From: Anaerolineaceae bacterium
Lineage (GTDB): Bacteria; Chloroflexota; Anaerolineae; Anaerolineales; Anaerolineaceae
Assembly (NCBI GenBank): GCA_012839565.1
Contig: DUMZ01000014.1
Coordinates: forward strand, 54,731-118,730
Direction of reading: 5' to 3'
Length of the DNA stretch: 64,000 nt
The notes under the pieces are model-generated. The model did not search any database and had not been told where the DNA came from. It saw nothing but the letters and a program-made list of their open reading frames with translations. Below are positions 52,982 through 62,189 of this stretch, in pieces. Position numbers and translations under genes: made by a program. Each line of letters starts with the position of its first letter. The stretch's first letter is position 1.

Positions 52982-54644
52982 TATCGACACACGCACCAAC
53001 GAGATACTGGCCCGTTTTACCGAAAAGCTGGCAACTGATGACCCTTTGAACGTCAGCAGTGATGTCTTTGTGGCGAAATCGGTTAACCGTGTTGAAGAGA
53101 AAGTTGGCCCACAGCCAAGTTCATTGCGCACGCGGTATTTGCTGAAAGAAATCCGCGATTCTGCCGATATCCTAAAGCATCGCATGCTGTTCAAGAGCGT
53201 TGGCACAGTGCAGCATGTGGGTAATGGCGTGGCAACGCTGAGTGGTTTGCCTCTGGTACATTTGGAAGAACTGGTTGTTTTCCCAAATGGCACGCAGGGA
53301 ATGGTGCTGAACCTTGATCGAAACCATGTTGATGTCATGCTGCTTGGTGATGACATGGGTATTCGCGGTGGCGATCTGACCCAGGCCACGGGACGACGGT
53401 TGAGCGTGCCCGTTGGGATGGGCTTTTTAGGGCGTGTGGTGAACGCGCTGGGTGAAGCCATTGACGAACAACGCGCGGTCATTCCTTCCGAATATCGCTT
53501 CGTAGAGCGCATCGCGCCGGGTGTCATCGAACGCGCGCCAGTGGATACACCACTCTACACCGGTACCAAAATTATCGACGCGCTTTTGCCCCTGGGACGC
53601 GGTCAACGCGAGCTGATTATCGGCGACCGTCAGGTTGGTAAGACCACCCTCGCGCTGGATGCTATTTTGACCCAGCGTGGTACTGACGTGAAGTGTATCT
53701 ACGTGTCAATCGGTCAGAAGAAAACATCCGTTTTAAGCGCGGTTAAAACGCTGCGGGACGGTGGGGTGATGAACCAAACCACGGTGATTGTCTCCAGCCC
53801 CGATGACCCGCCTGCCTTGCGCTACCTGGCGCCTTACACTGGGGTAACGCTGGCGGAGTTTTATTTGGACCAAGGCATGGACGTTTTGATTGTCTATGAT
53901 GACCTTTCCAAACATGCCGATACTTACCGCGAACTGAGCCTGCTCTTGCGCCGTCCGCCCGGGCGTGAAGCCTATCCGGGTGATATTTTCTATTTGCACT
54001 CCCGTTTGCTTGAACGCGCCTGCCGGCTTAACGAAGAAAATGGTGGGGGCAGCATTACCGCCTTGCCCATCGTGACCACCCAACGGGGCAATATTTCTTC
54101 TTATATTGTGACCAACCTGATTTCGATTACTGACGGACAAATTGTGCTGAACACCAACGATTTCAACAAAGGCGATAAGCCGGCGATTGATATCGGTATG
54201 TCCGTTTCGCGCGTAGGTTCCGCAGCCCAGGAAAGCGCCATGAAGGACGTTGTGAAAGCCCTCAAACTGGAACTGGCGCAATATGAGGAAGTGGCGCGGT
54301 TCTCGCGTTTTGGCACGGAAGTGAGCGAGTCAACCCAGAAGCAAATCGAACGCGGCGACCGTTTGATGGCACTTTTGCGCCAGGGGCCACACCAGCCGGT
54401 CAAGTTTACCGAGCAGGTTCTGCTTTTTTACTGCTTTAGCAGCGGTCAATTCGACACGGTAACGCCAGCAGAGATTCCACAGTTTTCCGAAGCGCTTTTG
54501 CAACATCTGCATGTGCACGCGCCGCAGGCGGTTGATATCATTCGCTATCAGCGTATCTTGAGTGACGAAGCCAAGGCGCAAATTGACGAAGCTGTGCAGG
54601 GTTTTGACCAGTTATGGTTAAAGAAAAGGAGTAAAACACGATGA
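52974..54644 (+). CDS. atpA: N-type ATPase alpha subunit
   Basis: 556 residues, longer than typical alpha (about 500), with an extended N-terminus of some 60 residues. Walker A is GDRQVGKT (217-224). Further landmarks are the alpha signature PAIDIGMSVSRVGSAAQ and the arginine finger region within it, and VLIVYDDLSKHADTYRELSLLLRRPPGREAYPGD (read in parts). It overlaps the DarA-like gene by four bases (ATGA). Confidence 0.95.
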   Translation: MTDIDTRTNEILARFTEKLATDDPLNVSSDVFVAKSVNRVEEKVGPQPSSLRTRYLLKEIRDSADILKHRMLFKSVGTVQHVGNGVATLSGLPLVHLEELVVFPNGTQGMVLNLDRNHVDVMLLGDDMGIRGGDLTQATGRRLSVPVGMGFLGRVVNALGEAIDEQRAVIPSEYRFVERIAPGVIERAPVDTPLYTGTKIIDALLPLGRGQRELIIGDRQVGKTTLALDAILTQRGTDVKCIYVSIGQKKTSVLSAVKTLRDGGVMNQTTVIVSSPDDPPALRYLAPYTGVTLAEFYLDQGMDVLIVYDDLSKHADTYRELSLLLRRPPGREAYPGDIFYLHSRLLERACRLNEENGGGSITALPIVTTQRGNISSYIVTNLISITDGQIVLNTNDFNKGDKPAIDIGMSVSRVGSAAQESAMKDVVKALKLELAQYEEVARFSRFGTEVSESTQKQIERGDRLMALLRQGPHQPVKFTEQVLLFYCFSSGQFDTVTPAEIPQFSEALLQHLHVHAPQAVDIIRYQRILSDEAKAQIDEAVQGFDQLWLKKRSKTR

Positions 54645-54958
54645 AAATGGTGATGACGATTGTTCCCAAAAAGTTTGCTGAAGAAACTTTAAACGCCATT
54701 ATTGAGGCGGGTTTTACGGCAACTTTTTATGAAACCCGTGGTGGTATGTTGCGTCAGAGCCAAACCACCATGTTCAGTGCTGTGCGGGACGAAGATTTGG
54801 TAAAACTTTTGCGGGTCATCGCGCCGATTGGTTCAGACGAGAACGTGCTTCATCGGGGTTTTGGTATTGAGAAGCAAATGGTTTTCTATAATGGCACGGT
54901 GGTCTTTATTTGGTCGCTTGAAGACTTACCCAATTTATCCGAGCCTGAAACAGAGTAA
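54641..54958 (+). CDS. PII-like protein of the DarA/PstA cyclic-di-AMP receptor family, inside the ATPase operon
   Basis: 105 residues. It follows the B. subtilis DarA pattern along its length: MKMVMTIV at the first strand, AIIEAGFTATFYETRGGMLRQ (GF at 24-25, GGML at 34-37), TT at 42-43, VRDEDLVKLLRVI, and the closing strand NGTVVFIWSLEDL. The ligand loop is not identical: the GGFLKSGNTT region of DarA reads GGMLRQSQTT, with the key Asn replaced by Gln. It overlaps atpA by four bases and atpG by one, so it is translated with the ATPase. Canonical N-ATPase operons have no gene here. A regulatory subunit sensing a nucleotide is the natural inference. Confidence 0.7.
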   Translation: MKMVMTIVPKKFAEETLNAIIEAGFTATFYETRGGMLRQSQTTMFSAVRDEDLVKLLRVIAPIGSDENVLHRGFGIEKQMVFYNGTVVFIWSLEDLPNLSEPETE

Positions 54959-55920
54959 TGAGTTCGCTTGACCGTGCCGAAGCCAGGCTTGAAAACCTGG
55001 AAGCCATTGAGCCTTTGCTGGGTTCTTTGCGCGTGCTTTCACTGAGCACGATGCAAATGGCGTTAAACCGTCAACAATCGCTCAAGGAATACAAGGGGCG
55101 TTTCTTGGAAATAGCCCGCTTGTTGCGCAGCAAACAAAAACCCCTTAAAGGAAAAAAAGCTCCAAAAGCAGATTTAGAACAAGACATTGTTGATGATGCC
55201 TGGGATGACGTTCAAGATGACGACCTGACTATAGTTGATGGGTCAAAACCCAAAAAACGCATTTTGGCTGTCATTGGCAGCAGTCGTGGGATTTGTGGGC
55301 AGTACAACAAGCAACTGGCGCATCAAACCGCACGCTTGCTAGAAAAAGAGACTGCCGGGGAAGGTGAAATTGAAGTCCTGGCTTTTGGGCTACGCCTGCA
55401 AAACGCGATGCGAATGGAAGCGGTGGACTTTACACCTGGGCCAGCTTTGTTCCAGGGTTCTTTGCCCGATTACGAGCGCGTTTCGAAACTGATGCGCTCG
55501 TGGGAGGCGGGCCTGAGCGCTGGTAAGCTGGCGTCTGTTTCGCTGTTGAGCTTTAAACGCTTGGGTACGCGCAATGTGTATAAACCCAAGCTAAGCCAGC
55601 TTTTGCCTGATAGTGGGCATTTATTAGACGAGCTGGAAAGCCAGGAAGAGCTTTTTCCGGAGCCGATTATTGAAGGCGACCCGCTTGAGATTCTGGGGCG
55701 CATTGAGAATCACCTGAACGCTATCCGACTTTATGACCTCATTTTGGACGCTATTTCCGCGGAAAACCTGTATCGCTATCGTCTTTTGGAAGAAGCCAAA
55801 GAGAACACCGAATCGCTGGTTGATGAACTGAGTATCGCGCTGCAGATAGAACGCCGCAAAGCTATCACGCAACAAATGCAACAACTTAGCGTCGCGTCGG
55901 GCATGCTGGCAGAGCGCTAA
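54958..55920 (+). CDS. atpG: N-type ATPase gamma subunit
   Basis: 320 residues, the rotor shaft. N- and C-terminal helices that form the coiled coil are recognisable (AEARLENLEAIEPLLGSLRVLSLSTMQMAL and ERRKAITQQMQQLSVASGM), with the Rossmann core ILAVIGSSRGICGQYN between. An acidic insert (QDIVDDAWDDVQDDDLTIVDG, about residues 75-95) is unusual. The operon ends at a strong terminator after this gene. Confidence 0.9.
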   Translation: MSSLDRAEARLENLEAIEPLLGSLRVLSLSTMQMALNRQQSLKEYKGRFLEIARLLRSKQKPLKGKKAPKADLEQDIVDDAWDDVQDDDLTIVDGSKPKKRILAVIGSSRGICGQYNKQLAHQTARLLEKETAGEGEIEVLAFGLRLQNAMRMEAVDFTPGPALFQGSLPDYERVSKLMRSWEAGLSAGKLASVSLLSFKRLGTRNVYKPKLSQLLPDSGHLLDELESQEELFPEPIIEGDPLEILGRIENHLNAIRLYDLILDAISAENLYRYRLLEEAKENTESLVDELSIALQIERRKAITQQMQQLSVASGMLAER

Positions 55921-56024
55921 TTCCATAAACTATTGCATTTATATATAATTGGCGCGGGGAATCCGTGCCACGCGCAACTCCAAACCTGTTCGCTGAGGCA
56001 TCTCGCCGAAGCAAAAAGTCAGAC

Positions 56025-56061
56025 AATAAAAAATGGCCAGCAAAGCCGGCCATTTTTTATT
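56025..56061. terminator. bidirectional terminator after atpG
   Basis: A perfect 14-base stem (56025-56038 with 56048-56061) that includes A and T runs on both sides, so it should stop both the ATPase operon and the convergent peptidase gene. Confidence 0.88.
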
Positions 56062-56095
56062 CTTCAGTAAAAGTAATAATTTGTTAGCGCAGAAA

Positions 56096-57952
56096 TTAAT
56101 CTGTTACGGTGATGACAGGGAAAAAGATCATCGGACGCACAAAAATGGTTATCGTGGCCGGCATGGAGTCTGCTTCGCCATCGTTGGCAACAAAAGTAAT
56201 GCTGTCCTCGCCATAAAACCCTGGGTTTGGTGTGTAGGTCACGTTTGGCAAATTTGTTTCAATTTCACCGTATTGTGGTCCAGCGATGATGCGAAAAGTG
56301 ATTTCGTCACCATCGGGGTCCATGCCACTCAGTATGAAATGGACAGCACGCCCAACGCCAATGTAAATCACCTGGTCACCCGCGGCTGGAGGGTAGTTGG
56401 TGTAATAGAGCTTTAAGTCCAGGTCGATTAACTCACCTGTAACACCGGAACCATTATCGCAGACGAAGAGAGTCCATTCCCCTCTGGCGGAACGACCGAA
56501 ATACTTGGCAAGGTTGTTGTCGGTGCTTGGCCCAGCCAGCCTGCCAAAAAGCGGTTCTCCTATAATATCGTCCTGACCGTTATGTAAAGGTTCAGTACTG
56601 TTATCGTTGATGGTTACATTAAAGTTCTTCTTTGTATCCTGTTGTGAGTTGATAACAAATGTAGGTTGAACATCTCCTGGGCCTTTTATTTGAAGCCAAA
56701 TTTGTCCGCGTTTCTCGTGGGCAAGCATCACTTTGACGTCGATATCTTCAACAAAGCGGTTCTTTGTAAACTGAAACGTTTTGGTGATGCCATTGCGGTT
56801 CAAGTAGCCATTGTCTGGGATGCTTTCAGTAACAAACCAGGTGTATGAAGCTTCGTCGCTGTTGCCGGCGTAATCCCAAACGCGCACATCAATTGTATGC
56901 ATTCCGGGCTCATCCGGAAAAGCCCGTAAACCTTCCGTGGTAAAGCCCAGGTTAATGTAAAATTCCCGTTCTTCGTAATTGCCTCTGGTAAGACTGGGAA
57001 TGTAGAAATCGTTTACGAATTGCTTTATGTTTGAACCACCTGGAAAGGTATGGAAGTTCCAAAAAGTAATCCATTCGCCAGACGCATCAAGCATAAACTC
57101 AATCTTGTGGGGTGGCAGATAATAAACTTCACTCATGTACAGGTCACTGGCTTTTAGGTAAAGGCTATAAGATGTTCCTTTACTGACGGTGTTTCCCTGA
57201 TAGGGTGTGTTTCCATTCAGAAGTCCGATTTCGTGAATGACTGGGTCTTGCGTATCTACGTAGTTGCCAGGCTTATGAAACTCAAGCGGATTGATGTAGA
57301 TATCACCTGCGGCAAGAATGTTGAGATGGATATGATGGAAAAAATAGCCAAAACTCTCAACTGGCCATTCAACAATATCACCAATCCAGGTGCCAGGCTC
57401 TACAAAGCCACCCGTATCTGGGTCATCCCTGTAAGCATCGTAAGCGTCATGGATTTCTTGTGGGATAGTAGTGTGATCTATATGATGAAATTGCCAAACA
57501 TAGCCTTCCAGGTCAAGTATGGCAACTTCCCAATAGAGATCCAAACCGGGTTCGTAGTTTTCAACGTTAACCACCTGTCCGCCGGTTCGTGTGTAAACTG
57601 GTAAACCATAGGTAAGTGCAACCATGTCAATGCCATGGTGGAAATAGGATCCCGCTGGGTTTTGATAGTAGTCATAGTTTTGGTAGGAACTAATCAAGTG
57701 TCCCATTTGCGCGAACTCATGGGGCCAGGTGTAGGTTGAGTGAGGCCCATCCGGGTCTGCCCAGGCGATGCCTGCCGAGCCGGTATTTGGATGATTCCTG
57801 CTTTCTTCGTGAACAAGTGGGGTGTCAGGTATTTGAATGGTGGGTGTAGGGTTAGCTTTGACGACACTGCCATTGCTTAGTAGCAAAGTCAGGATTAACA
57901 ATAGAAGAGCGACTTTTGAGAAAAACTTAGAGTTTTTTGACATTGTTTTCAT
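56096..57952 (-). CDS. secreted M23 peptidase with P-domain and Ig/cadherin-like domain
   Basis: 618 residues. A signal peptide (KVALLLLILTLLLSNGSVVKA) starts it. The M23 domain has HHGIDM (HxGxD, about 105-109) and HHIHLNI (HxH), the zinc ligands of lysostaphin-type peptidases. Then comes a P/proprotein-convertase domain (NGITKTFQFTKNRFVEDIDVKVMLAHEKRGQIWLQI ... GEWTLFVCDNGSGVTGELIDLDLKLYY). The C-terminus is an Ig/cadherin-like repeat (DPDGDEITFRIIAGPQYGEIE ... GFYGEDSITFVANDGEA). Exported and probably acts on cell walls or extracellular protein. Confidence 0.88.
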   Translation of the reverse strand: MKTMSKNSKFFSKVALLLLILTLLLSNGSVVKANPTPTIQIPDTPLVHEESRNHPNTGSAGIAWADPDGPHSTYTWPHEFAQMGHLISSYQNYDYYQNPAGSYFHHGIDMVALTYGLPVYTRTGGQVVNVENYEPGLDLYWEVAILDLEGYVWQFHHIDHTTIPQEIHDAYDAYRDDPDTGGFVEPGTWIGDIVEWPVESFGYFFHHIHLNILAAGDIYINPLEFHKPGNYVDTQDPVIHEIGLLNGNTPYQGNTVSKGTSYSLYLKASDLYMSEVYYLPPHKIEFMLDASGEWITFWNFHTFPGGSNIKQFVNDFYIPSLTRGNYEEREFYINLGFTTEGLRAFPDEPGMHTIDVRVWDYAGNSDEASYTWFVTESIPDNGYLNRNGITKTFQFTKNRFVEDIDVKVMLAHEKRGQIWLQIKGPGDVQPTFVINSQQDTKKNFNVTINDNSTEPLHNGQDDIIGEPLFGRLAGPSTDNNLAKYFGRSARGEWTLFVCDNGSGVTGELIDLDLKLYYTNYPPAAGDQVIYIGVGRAVHFILSGMDPDGDEITFRIIAGPQYGEIETNLPNVTYTPNPGFYGEDSITFVANDGEADSMPATITIFVRPMIFFPVITVTD

Positions 57953-58122
57953 CCCGTTATTAATTTTTTATGCTGTCACAATTCTAATCCTTTGTGCAAT
58001 TTTGCGCTCGTTTTTAAACACGTGTATGTTTATTTGCTTCGGACAGAACGATTTTTACTAATCAAGGTGCCAAATACGACCTAGCTTTTTAGTTAAGCTA
58101 AAAAACAATTCATTTTGTAACC

Positions 58123-58191
58123 CGTGGTCGGGAGACCACGAGTGAACTGGTGGGGCTTTTAAAATTTGGACATGGTCAGGAGACAATGTCC
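58123..58191. repeat. second copy of the GTGGTC palindrome pair
   Basis: CGTGGTCGGGAGACCACG (58123-58140) is the same hairpin as at 30940-30957, including the following GAG-A/T-GAACT. A second hairpin GGACATGGTC-AGGA-GACAATGTCC (58168-58191, one mismatch) takes the place of the ATGGTC hairpin at 30990, in opposite orientation. The gap 57953-58240 has no gene. Confidence 0.65.
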
Positions 58192-58240
58192 ATGGCAAAA
58201 CCTAACCTTTGTCGCCCCTTCGTGATAAACTTTTCGTGCA

Positions 58241-60682
58241 ATGAATCCGAAATCACTTATTCTGCTGGAATACCATAAAATCCTGGGTAAACTCAAAGCC
58301 TATGCCTCCTTTAGTGGGTCCGAAGCGCTTGCCACGCGCTTGCGTCCAACCAGCAGCTTGCCAAAAGCGCTCACGCTGCAAACGCAAACCCGCGAGGCGC
58401 GTTATCTTTTGAATTTCAGCGAGACGGTCAGCTTTGCCGGCGTCACTGACCTGGCACCTTTGGTGGGCATGGCACGCAATGCGATCGTGCTTGAGGCGCC
58501 GGATCTCATCGCCATTCGCAACACGCTCATCAGCGCGCGCGATGCCAAACGCATCATCATCAACCGCGCGGACGAATTGCCCCATCTGGCAGGAATTGCC
58601 GAAGGACTAACCGACGGCGCGGGCTTGATTGACCTCATCAATCGCACCATTACCGAGCGTGGCGAAGTGCTGGATAGCGCCAGTCCGGCTTTGGGGCAAA
58701 TACGGGGCAAAATCAAGGTCGTGCACGCGCGCCTGATTGACCGCCTGAGCCGCTATATCAACGATGCCAACACCATGAAACTGCTCCAGGAGCCACTCAT
58801 CACCCAGCGCGGTGGGCGTTATGTTTTGCCGCTGCGCGCGGAGTGCAAGGGCAGTTTTAAGTCGATTATTCACGACCAAAGTGCCAGTGGGGCGACGCTG
58901 TTTGTGGAGCCGGTGGCGGTGGTTGAGCTGAACAACGAATACCGTGAACTTGAACTTGCTGAACGTGATGAAGTGCTGCGCGTTTTGCGCGCGCTCACCT
59001 TGCGCATAGCCGAATTGCATGACAGCTTGCTGGCCAGTACACGCGCCATGGCGGAGCTGGATTTAATCCTGATGAAAGCCAAATATGCCGAAGAACTCGA
59101 CGCGGTAGAACCTTTGTTGATTCCCTTTGATGAAAAACCCGCACCGCATCATCCGGGCAGTTGCATTCGTTTGCGACGCGCCCGTCATCCGCTTTTGGAC
59201 CCGGAAAAAGTTGTGCCCATTGACGTTGAAATGGACAATGAGAACTTCATCATCGTGCTCACTGGACCAAACACGGGTGGCAAGACCGTTACCCTAAAAA
59301 CCGTTGGCCTGGCGGTGCTGATGGCGCAGTCGGGCATGCAAATCGCGGCACAATCGGGCTCATCTTTGAGCGTCTTTCGCGATGTCTTTGCGGATATCGG
59401 CGACGAACAAAGCATTGAGCAGTCGCTTTCGACTTTTTCAGCGCACATCACCCAACTGGTGCGCATTTTGCGACGCGCGGATTATCGTTCGCTTATCTTG
59501 CTTGATGAACTTGGCTCCGGTACCGACCCGCAAGAGGGTTCTGCCCTGGCGCGCGCGGTCTTAACCTGGCTGATTGAAAAACGCATCACCAGCATTGTCG
59601 CCACGCATTATCCTGAGCTGAAGGCATACGCCCACGTGACCAAAGGCGCGGTGAACGCGTCGCTGGAGTTCGACTTGGAAACGCTCAAACCTACTTATCG
59701 CCTGACGATAGGTTTGCCGGGCAGGTCGAACGCCCTGGCGATTGCTGAACGCCTGGGACTGCGACAAGAGATTATCGACATGGCGCGCCAGGACATTGAC
59801 CCCACCGAACTTGGCGCGGATGACCTTTTAGACGAGATTCGCCGGCAACGCGATTTGACCGCCGAAAGTTACGCGCTCGCCGAACGTGCCCGCAAGGACG
59901 CGGAAAACACGCGCAATCAACTCAACCGGCGCCTGGACGATATCGAAAATCGCAAGGATGCCATCCTGGAAGCCACCCAGATAAAAGCGGAAGAAGAACT
60001 TGAAGCCATGAAGCAGGAATTGCGCGATCTCAGGCGTATTTTGGCGCGTTTGCAAGCTGCGCCGGAGAAGAAAGCCGAACTGGCGGAAGTGGTTGAAAAA
60101 GTTGAGAACATTGAAAAGCGCCATGAAAAGAAAGCCCGCCAAATCAAGCGTCGCCCACGGCCGAAGTCAGAAAAAGGGCCTCTAAAAGTTGGCGATAAGG
60201 TCATCGTGCGCAAGTTGGGCGCTGAGGCGGTGATTAGCGCGATAGATGGCGCTGATATTGAGGTGCAGGCGGGCGTTTTGCGTTTGCGTTTGCACGCTGA
60301 GGATTTGCGTCGCAAGGTGGACGAAGAACCGGAAGAGCTTGCCTCTGATGAAGCCAAACCCAGCGAGCCCAAACCCAGCCAGCCCAAGCCAGCCGGGAAA
60401 GGCCGCACTCGCTTGCCAACGGTGGAAATGCCGGCTTTGGAGCTTGATTTACGCGGTAAACGCGTGGATGATGGTTTGGATGAATTCCAACGCTGGCTGG
60501 AACGTGGATTTGCGGCAGGCATGTTGTTTGGACGCGTAATTCACGGGCATGGTACTGGCGCGATGAAAGACGCGGTGCGTGCTGAACTGCGCCAATCGCA
60601 ATTTGTCAAACGCTGGGAACCCGGTGGCGAAAAAGAGGGTGGCGACGGCGTAAGCGTGGTCTTCTTTAATCACCAGACCTGA
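58241..60682 (+). CDS. mutS2: endonuclease MutS2
   Basis: 813 residues. MutS core with Walker A GPNTGGKTVTLKTVGLAVL and Walker B LILLDELGSGTDPQEGSALARAVL, followed by THYPELKAYA. The long charged coiled coil (residues about 520-650) and the C-terminal Smr nuclease domain (LELDLRGKRVDDGLDEFQRW and VIHGHGTGAMKDAV) are specific to MutS2. A Pro/Lys/Glu linker (KPSEPKPSQPKPAGK) precedes Smr. MutS2 acts on recombination intermediates and, in some bacteria, rescues collided ribosomes. Confidence 0.96.
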   Translation: MNPKSLILLEYHKILGKLKAYASFSGSEALATRLRPTSSLPKALTLQTQTREARYLLNFSETVSFAGVTDLAPLVGMARNAIVLEAPDLIAIRNTLISARDAKRIIINRADELPHLAGIAEGLTDGAGLIDLINRTITERGEVLDSASPALGQIRGKIKVVHARLIDRLSRYINDANTMKLLQEPLITQRGGRYVLPLRAECKGSFKSIIHDQSASGATLFVEPVAVVELNNEYRELELAERDEVLRVLRALTLRIAELHDSLLASTRAMAELDLILMKAKYAEELDAVEPLLIPFDEKPAPHHPGSCIRLRRARHPLLDPEKVVPIDVEMDNENFIIVLTGPNTGGKTVTLKTVGLAVLMAQSGMQIAAQSGSSLSVFRDVFADIGDEQSIEQSLSTFSAHITQLVRILRRADYRSLILLDELGSGTDPQEGSALARAVLTWLIEKRITSIVATHYPELKAYAHVTKGAVNASLEFDLETLKPTYRLTIGLPGRSNALAIAERLGLRQEIIDMARQDIDPTELGADDLLDEIRRQRDLTAESYALAERARKDAENTRNQLNRRLDDIENRKDAILEATQIKAEEELEAMKQELRDLRRILARLQAAPEKKAELAEVVEKVENIEKRHEKKARQIKRRPRPKSEKGPLKVGDKVIVRKLGAEAVISAIDGADIEVQAGVLRLRLHAEDLRRKVDEEPEELASDEAKPSEPKPSQPKPAGKGRTRLPTVEMPALELDLRGKRVDDGLDEFQRWLERGFAAGMLFGRVIHGHGTGAMKDAVRAELRQSQFVKRWEPGGEKEGGDGVSVVFFNHQT

Positions 60683-60696
60683 TTTTTTGAACAAAA

Positions 60697-60731
60697 CAAA
60701 AACCCCTTGTGACTTATCGCAAGGGGTTTTG
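60697..60731. terminator. bidirectional terminator after mutS2
   Basis: AAAACCCCTTG (60699-60709) pairs with CAAGGGGTTTT (60720-60730), an 11-base stem, with T and A runs on its outer sides. It separates mutS2 from the convergent lipoprotein gene. Confidence 0.88.
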
Positions 60732-60765
60732 TTACAGAACTTCTGTATAGGATTAGCAAAAACGT

Positions 60766-62007
60766 TTAAGGCTGGGGATACTCAAACTCCAGCAAAAACA
60801 GGCTGCCATCGCGCCCACTTTGATTGATGCTGAAATAGCGCGTGGTACCAGTTTCGTCCACAAAAGATATGCCCCGGTTGGGGATTGAGCCCATAAAGAC
60901 CATGCCGATCACCAAAGGGCGCTCGGGGCGCAGTTCGTTTATGCTGTAAAGTTCTTCAACGATATCAAAAATACACTTGTCACCCACACAGTCAGTGAGC
61001 AAAATCTCAAGGTATTTGAAGTCTTTGACGGTTATATTTGCCATGAAAACGACCTTGGCCAACGAGTCAGAAGCGTCAATGATGACCTCGTCATAAGTGC
61101 CTGGGTTGGCAAGCAATTCGTCGCTGGCGTAGTCTACACGGATAGCATTGAGTAGGTTTGTGGTATCTGTCGTGATTTGCCCAAAGCCGTGTTCTTCTTT
61201 CCACTGTGGATATTCCGCGAATGGGATGAGCTCAACGGATACAGGCTCGCTGGATAGTTCTTTTCTTTTTTCGGCAAGTTCTTCATCGCTTAATTCCACC
61301 GATACAGCCTTATCCGACTGGCAGCTGGTGTTGTAATAATTTCCGATTTCGCTTAGCGTTTCATCTTTTTCATAGGTGAAAAAGTAATGTTCGCAATTCA
61401 GGGTCAAGCCATCAGGCGAGAGTTTGTAAATGCCTTCAATGCTATACATGGCGCTGTTTGAACCTGTTTGATAAAACCTGCCATCGCCATGATAGAAGTA
61501 AGCATTTCGGTACCAGCCCGTGAAAGTCAACGCCGGTTCGTTGTCTTGCAGGGCGAAAACAGCGTAGGCGGGGGCGAGAAGGCTGACTGCTTGTGAGTCT
61601 GCAGCAATTTCACCGATGAATAATTCTGGCAGACCGTCTCCGCTTAAGTCGGTGATGGCGAAGCCTGTGCTTTGAAGCGCTTCATCAGGGGTCCTGAAAC
61701 TTGCCTGTTCTCCGATGCCTACCGTGCCATATTCATAATCGAAGTCTGTGCTGCCACTGACGATGAACTGGTAAAAGTATTCAAGGGTATCAAGGTAAGC
61801 CCGCGCCACGTCAAATTCAGGTTCGGCGGGTGTGGCGGTCGGTTCCGGCTCGGATTCTGTTGGGCCTGTTTCAGGCGAGAGATTGTTATCCCTCTCTTGG
61901 GCAGGTCGATCGTGGGTTTGCAAAGCATCCTGGTTTTGACCACATCCAGCCAAAGAGATTAATACAATCATGACTATTAAAACGAATAGACTTTTTCTTA
62001 TTTTCAT
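60766..62007 (-). CDS. hypothetical lipoprotein
   Basis: 413 residues from ATG 62007 (AAGGTAAGG site). Signal peptide KSLFVLIVMIVLISLAGCGQ with lipobox LAGC. A Pro/Glu/Thr linker (TGPTESEPEPTATPAEPEF) precedes the folded part. Residues FAITDLSGDGLPELFIGEI form an EF-hand/VCBS-like calcium loop. Two distal cysteine pairs are possible. No enzyme motif was recognised. Confidence 0.75.
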   Translation of the reverse strand: MKIRKSLFVLIVMIVLISLAGCGQNQDALQTHDRPAQERDNNLSPETGPTESEPEPTATPAEPEFDVARAYLDTLEYFYQFIVSGSTDFDYEYGTVGIGEQASFRTPDEALQSTGFAITDLSGDGLPELFIGEIAADSQAVSLLAPAYAVFALQDNEPALTFTGWYRNAYFYHGDGRFYQTGSNSAMYSIEGIYKLSPDGLTLNCEHYFFTYEKDETLSEIGNYYNTSCQSDKAVSVELSDEELAEKRKELSSEPVSVELIPFAEYPQWKEEHGFGQITTDTTNLLNAIRVDYASDELLANPGTYDEVIIDASDSLAKVVFMANITVKDFKYLEILLTDCVGDKCIFDIVEELYSINELRPERPLVIGMVFMGSIPNRGISFVDETGTTRYFSINQSGRDGSLFLLEFEYPQP

Positions 62008-62125
62008 AACCTTACCTTTATAAGTCATTTTTCACCGCCTAATGATACCACCAGATGAGTTCTGATGTTTTTTGAGTTTACATTTAATGGAGCGCTTTTT
62101 CATACTTTAATTTCAATTGTGTACC

Positions 62126-62170
62126 TTGACAATGCGCAACTGGTTGCATATAATAAAGGCAACTGGTTGC
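62126..62170 (+). promoter_or_regulatory. consensus sigma-70 promoter with two MarR operators
   Basis: TTGACA (62126-62131), exactly 17 bases, then TATAAT (62149-62154). GCAACTGGTTGC fills the spacer (62136-62147) and is repeated at 62159-62170 over the start site, centres 23 bases apart. Such a strong promoter with operators in both places implies tight repression. Confidence 0.85.
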
Positions 62171-62189
62171 GTATTATGGAGATGCTGAG

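Noticed and set aside
55951..56020. A cobalamin-type riboswitch, suggested by GGGGAATCCG
   Set aside because: No B12 box or other conserved elements are present, and it lies after a gene and before a terminator.
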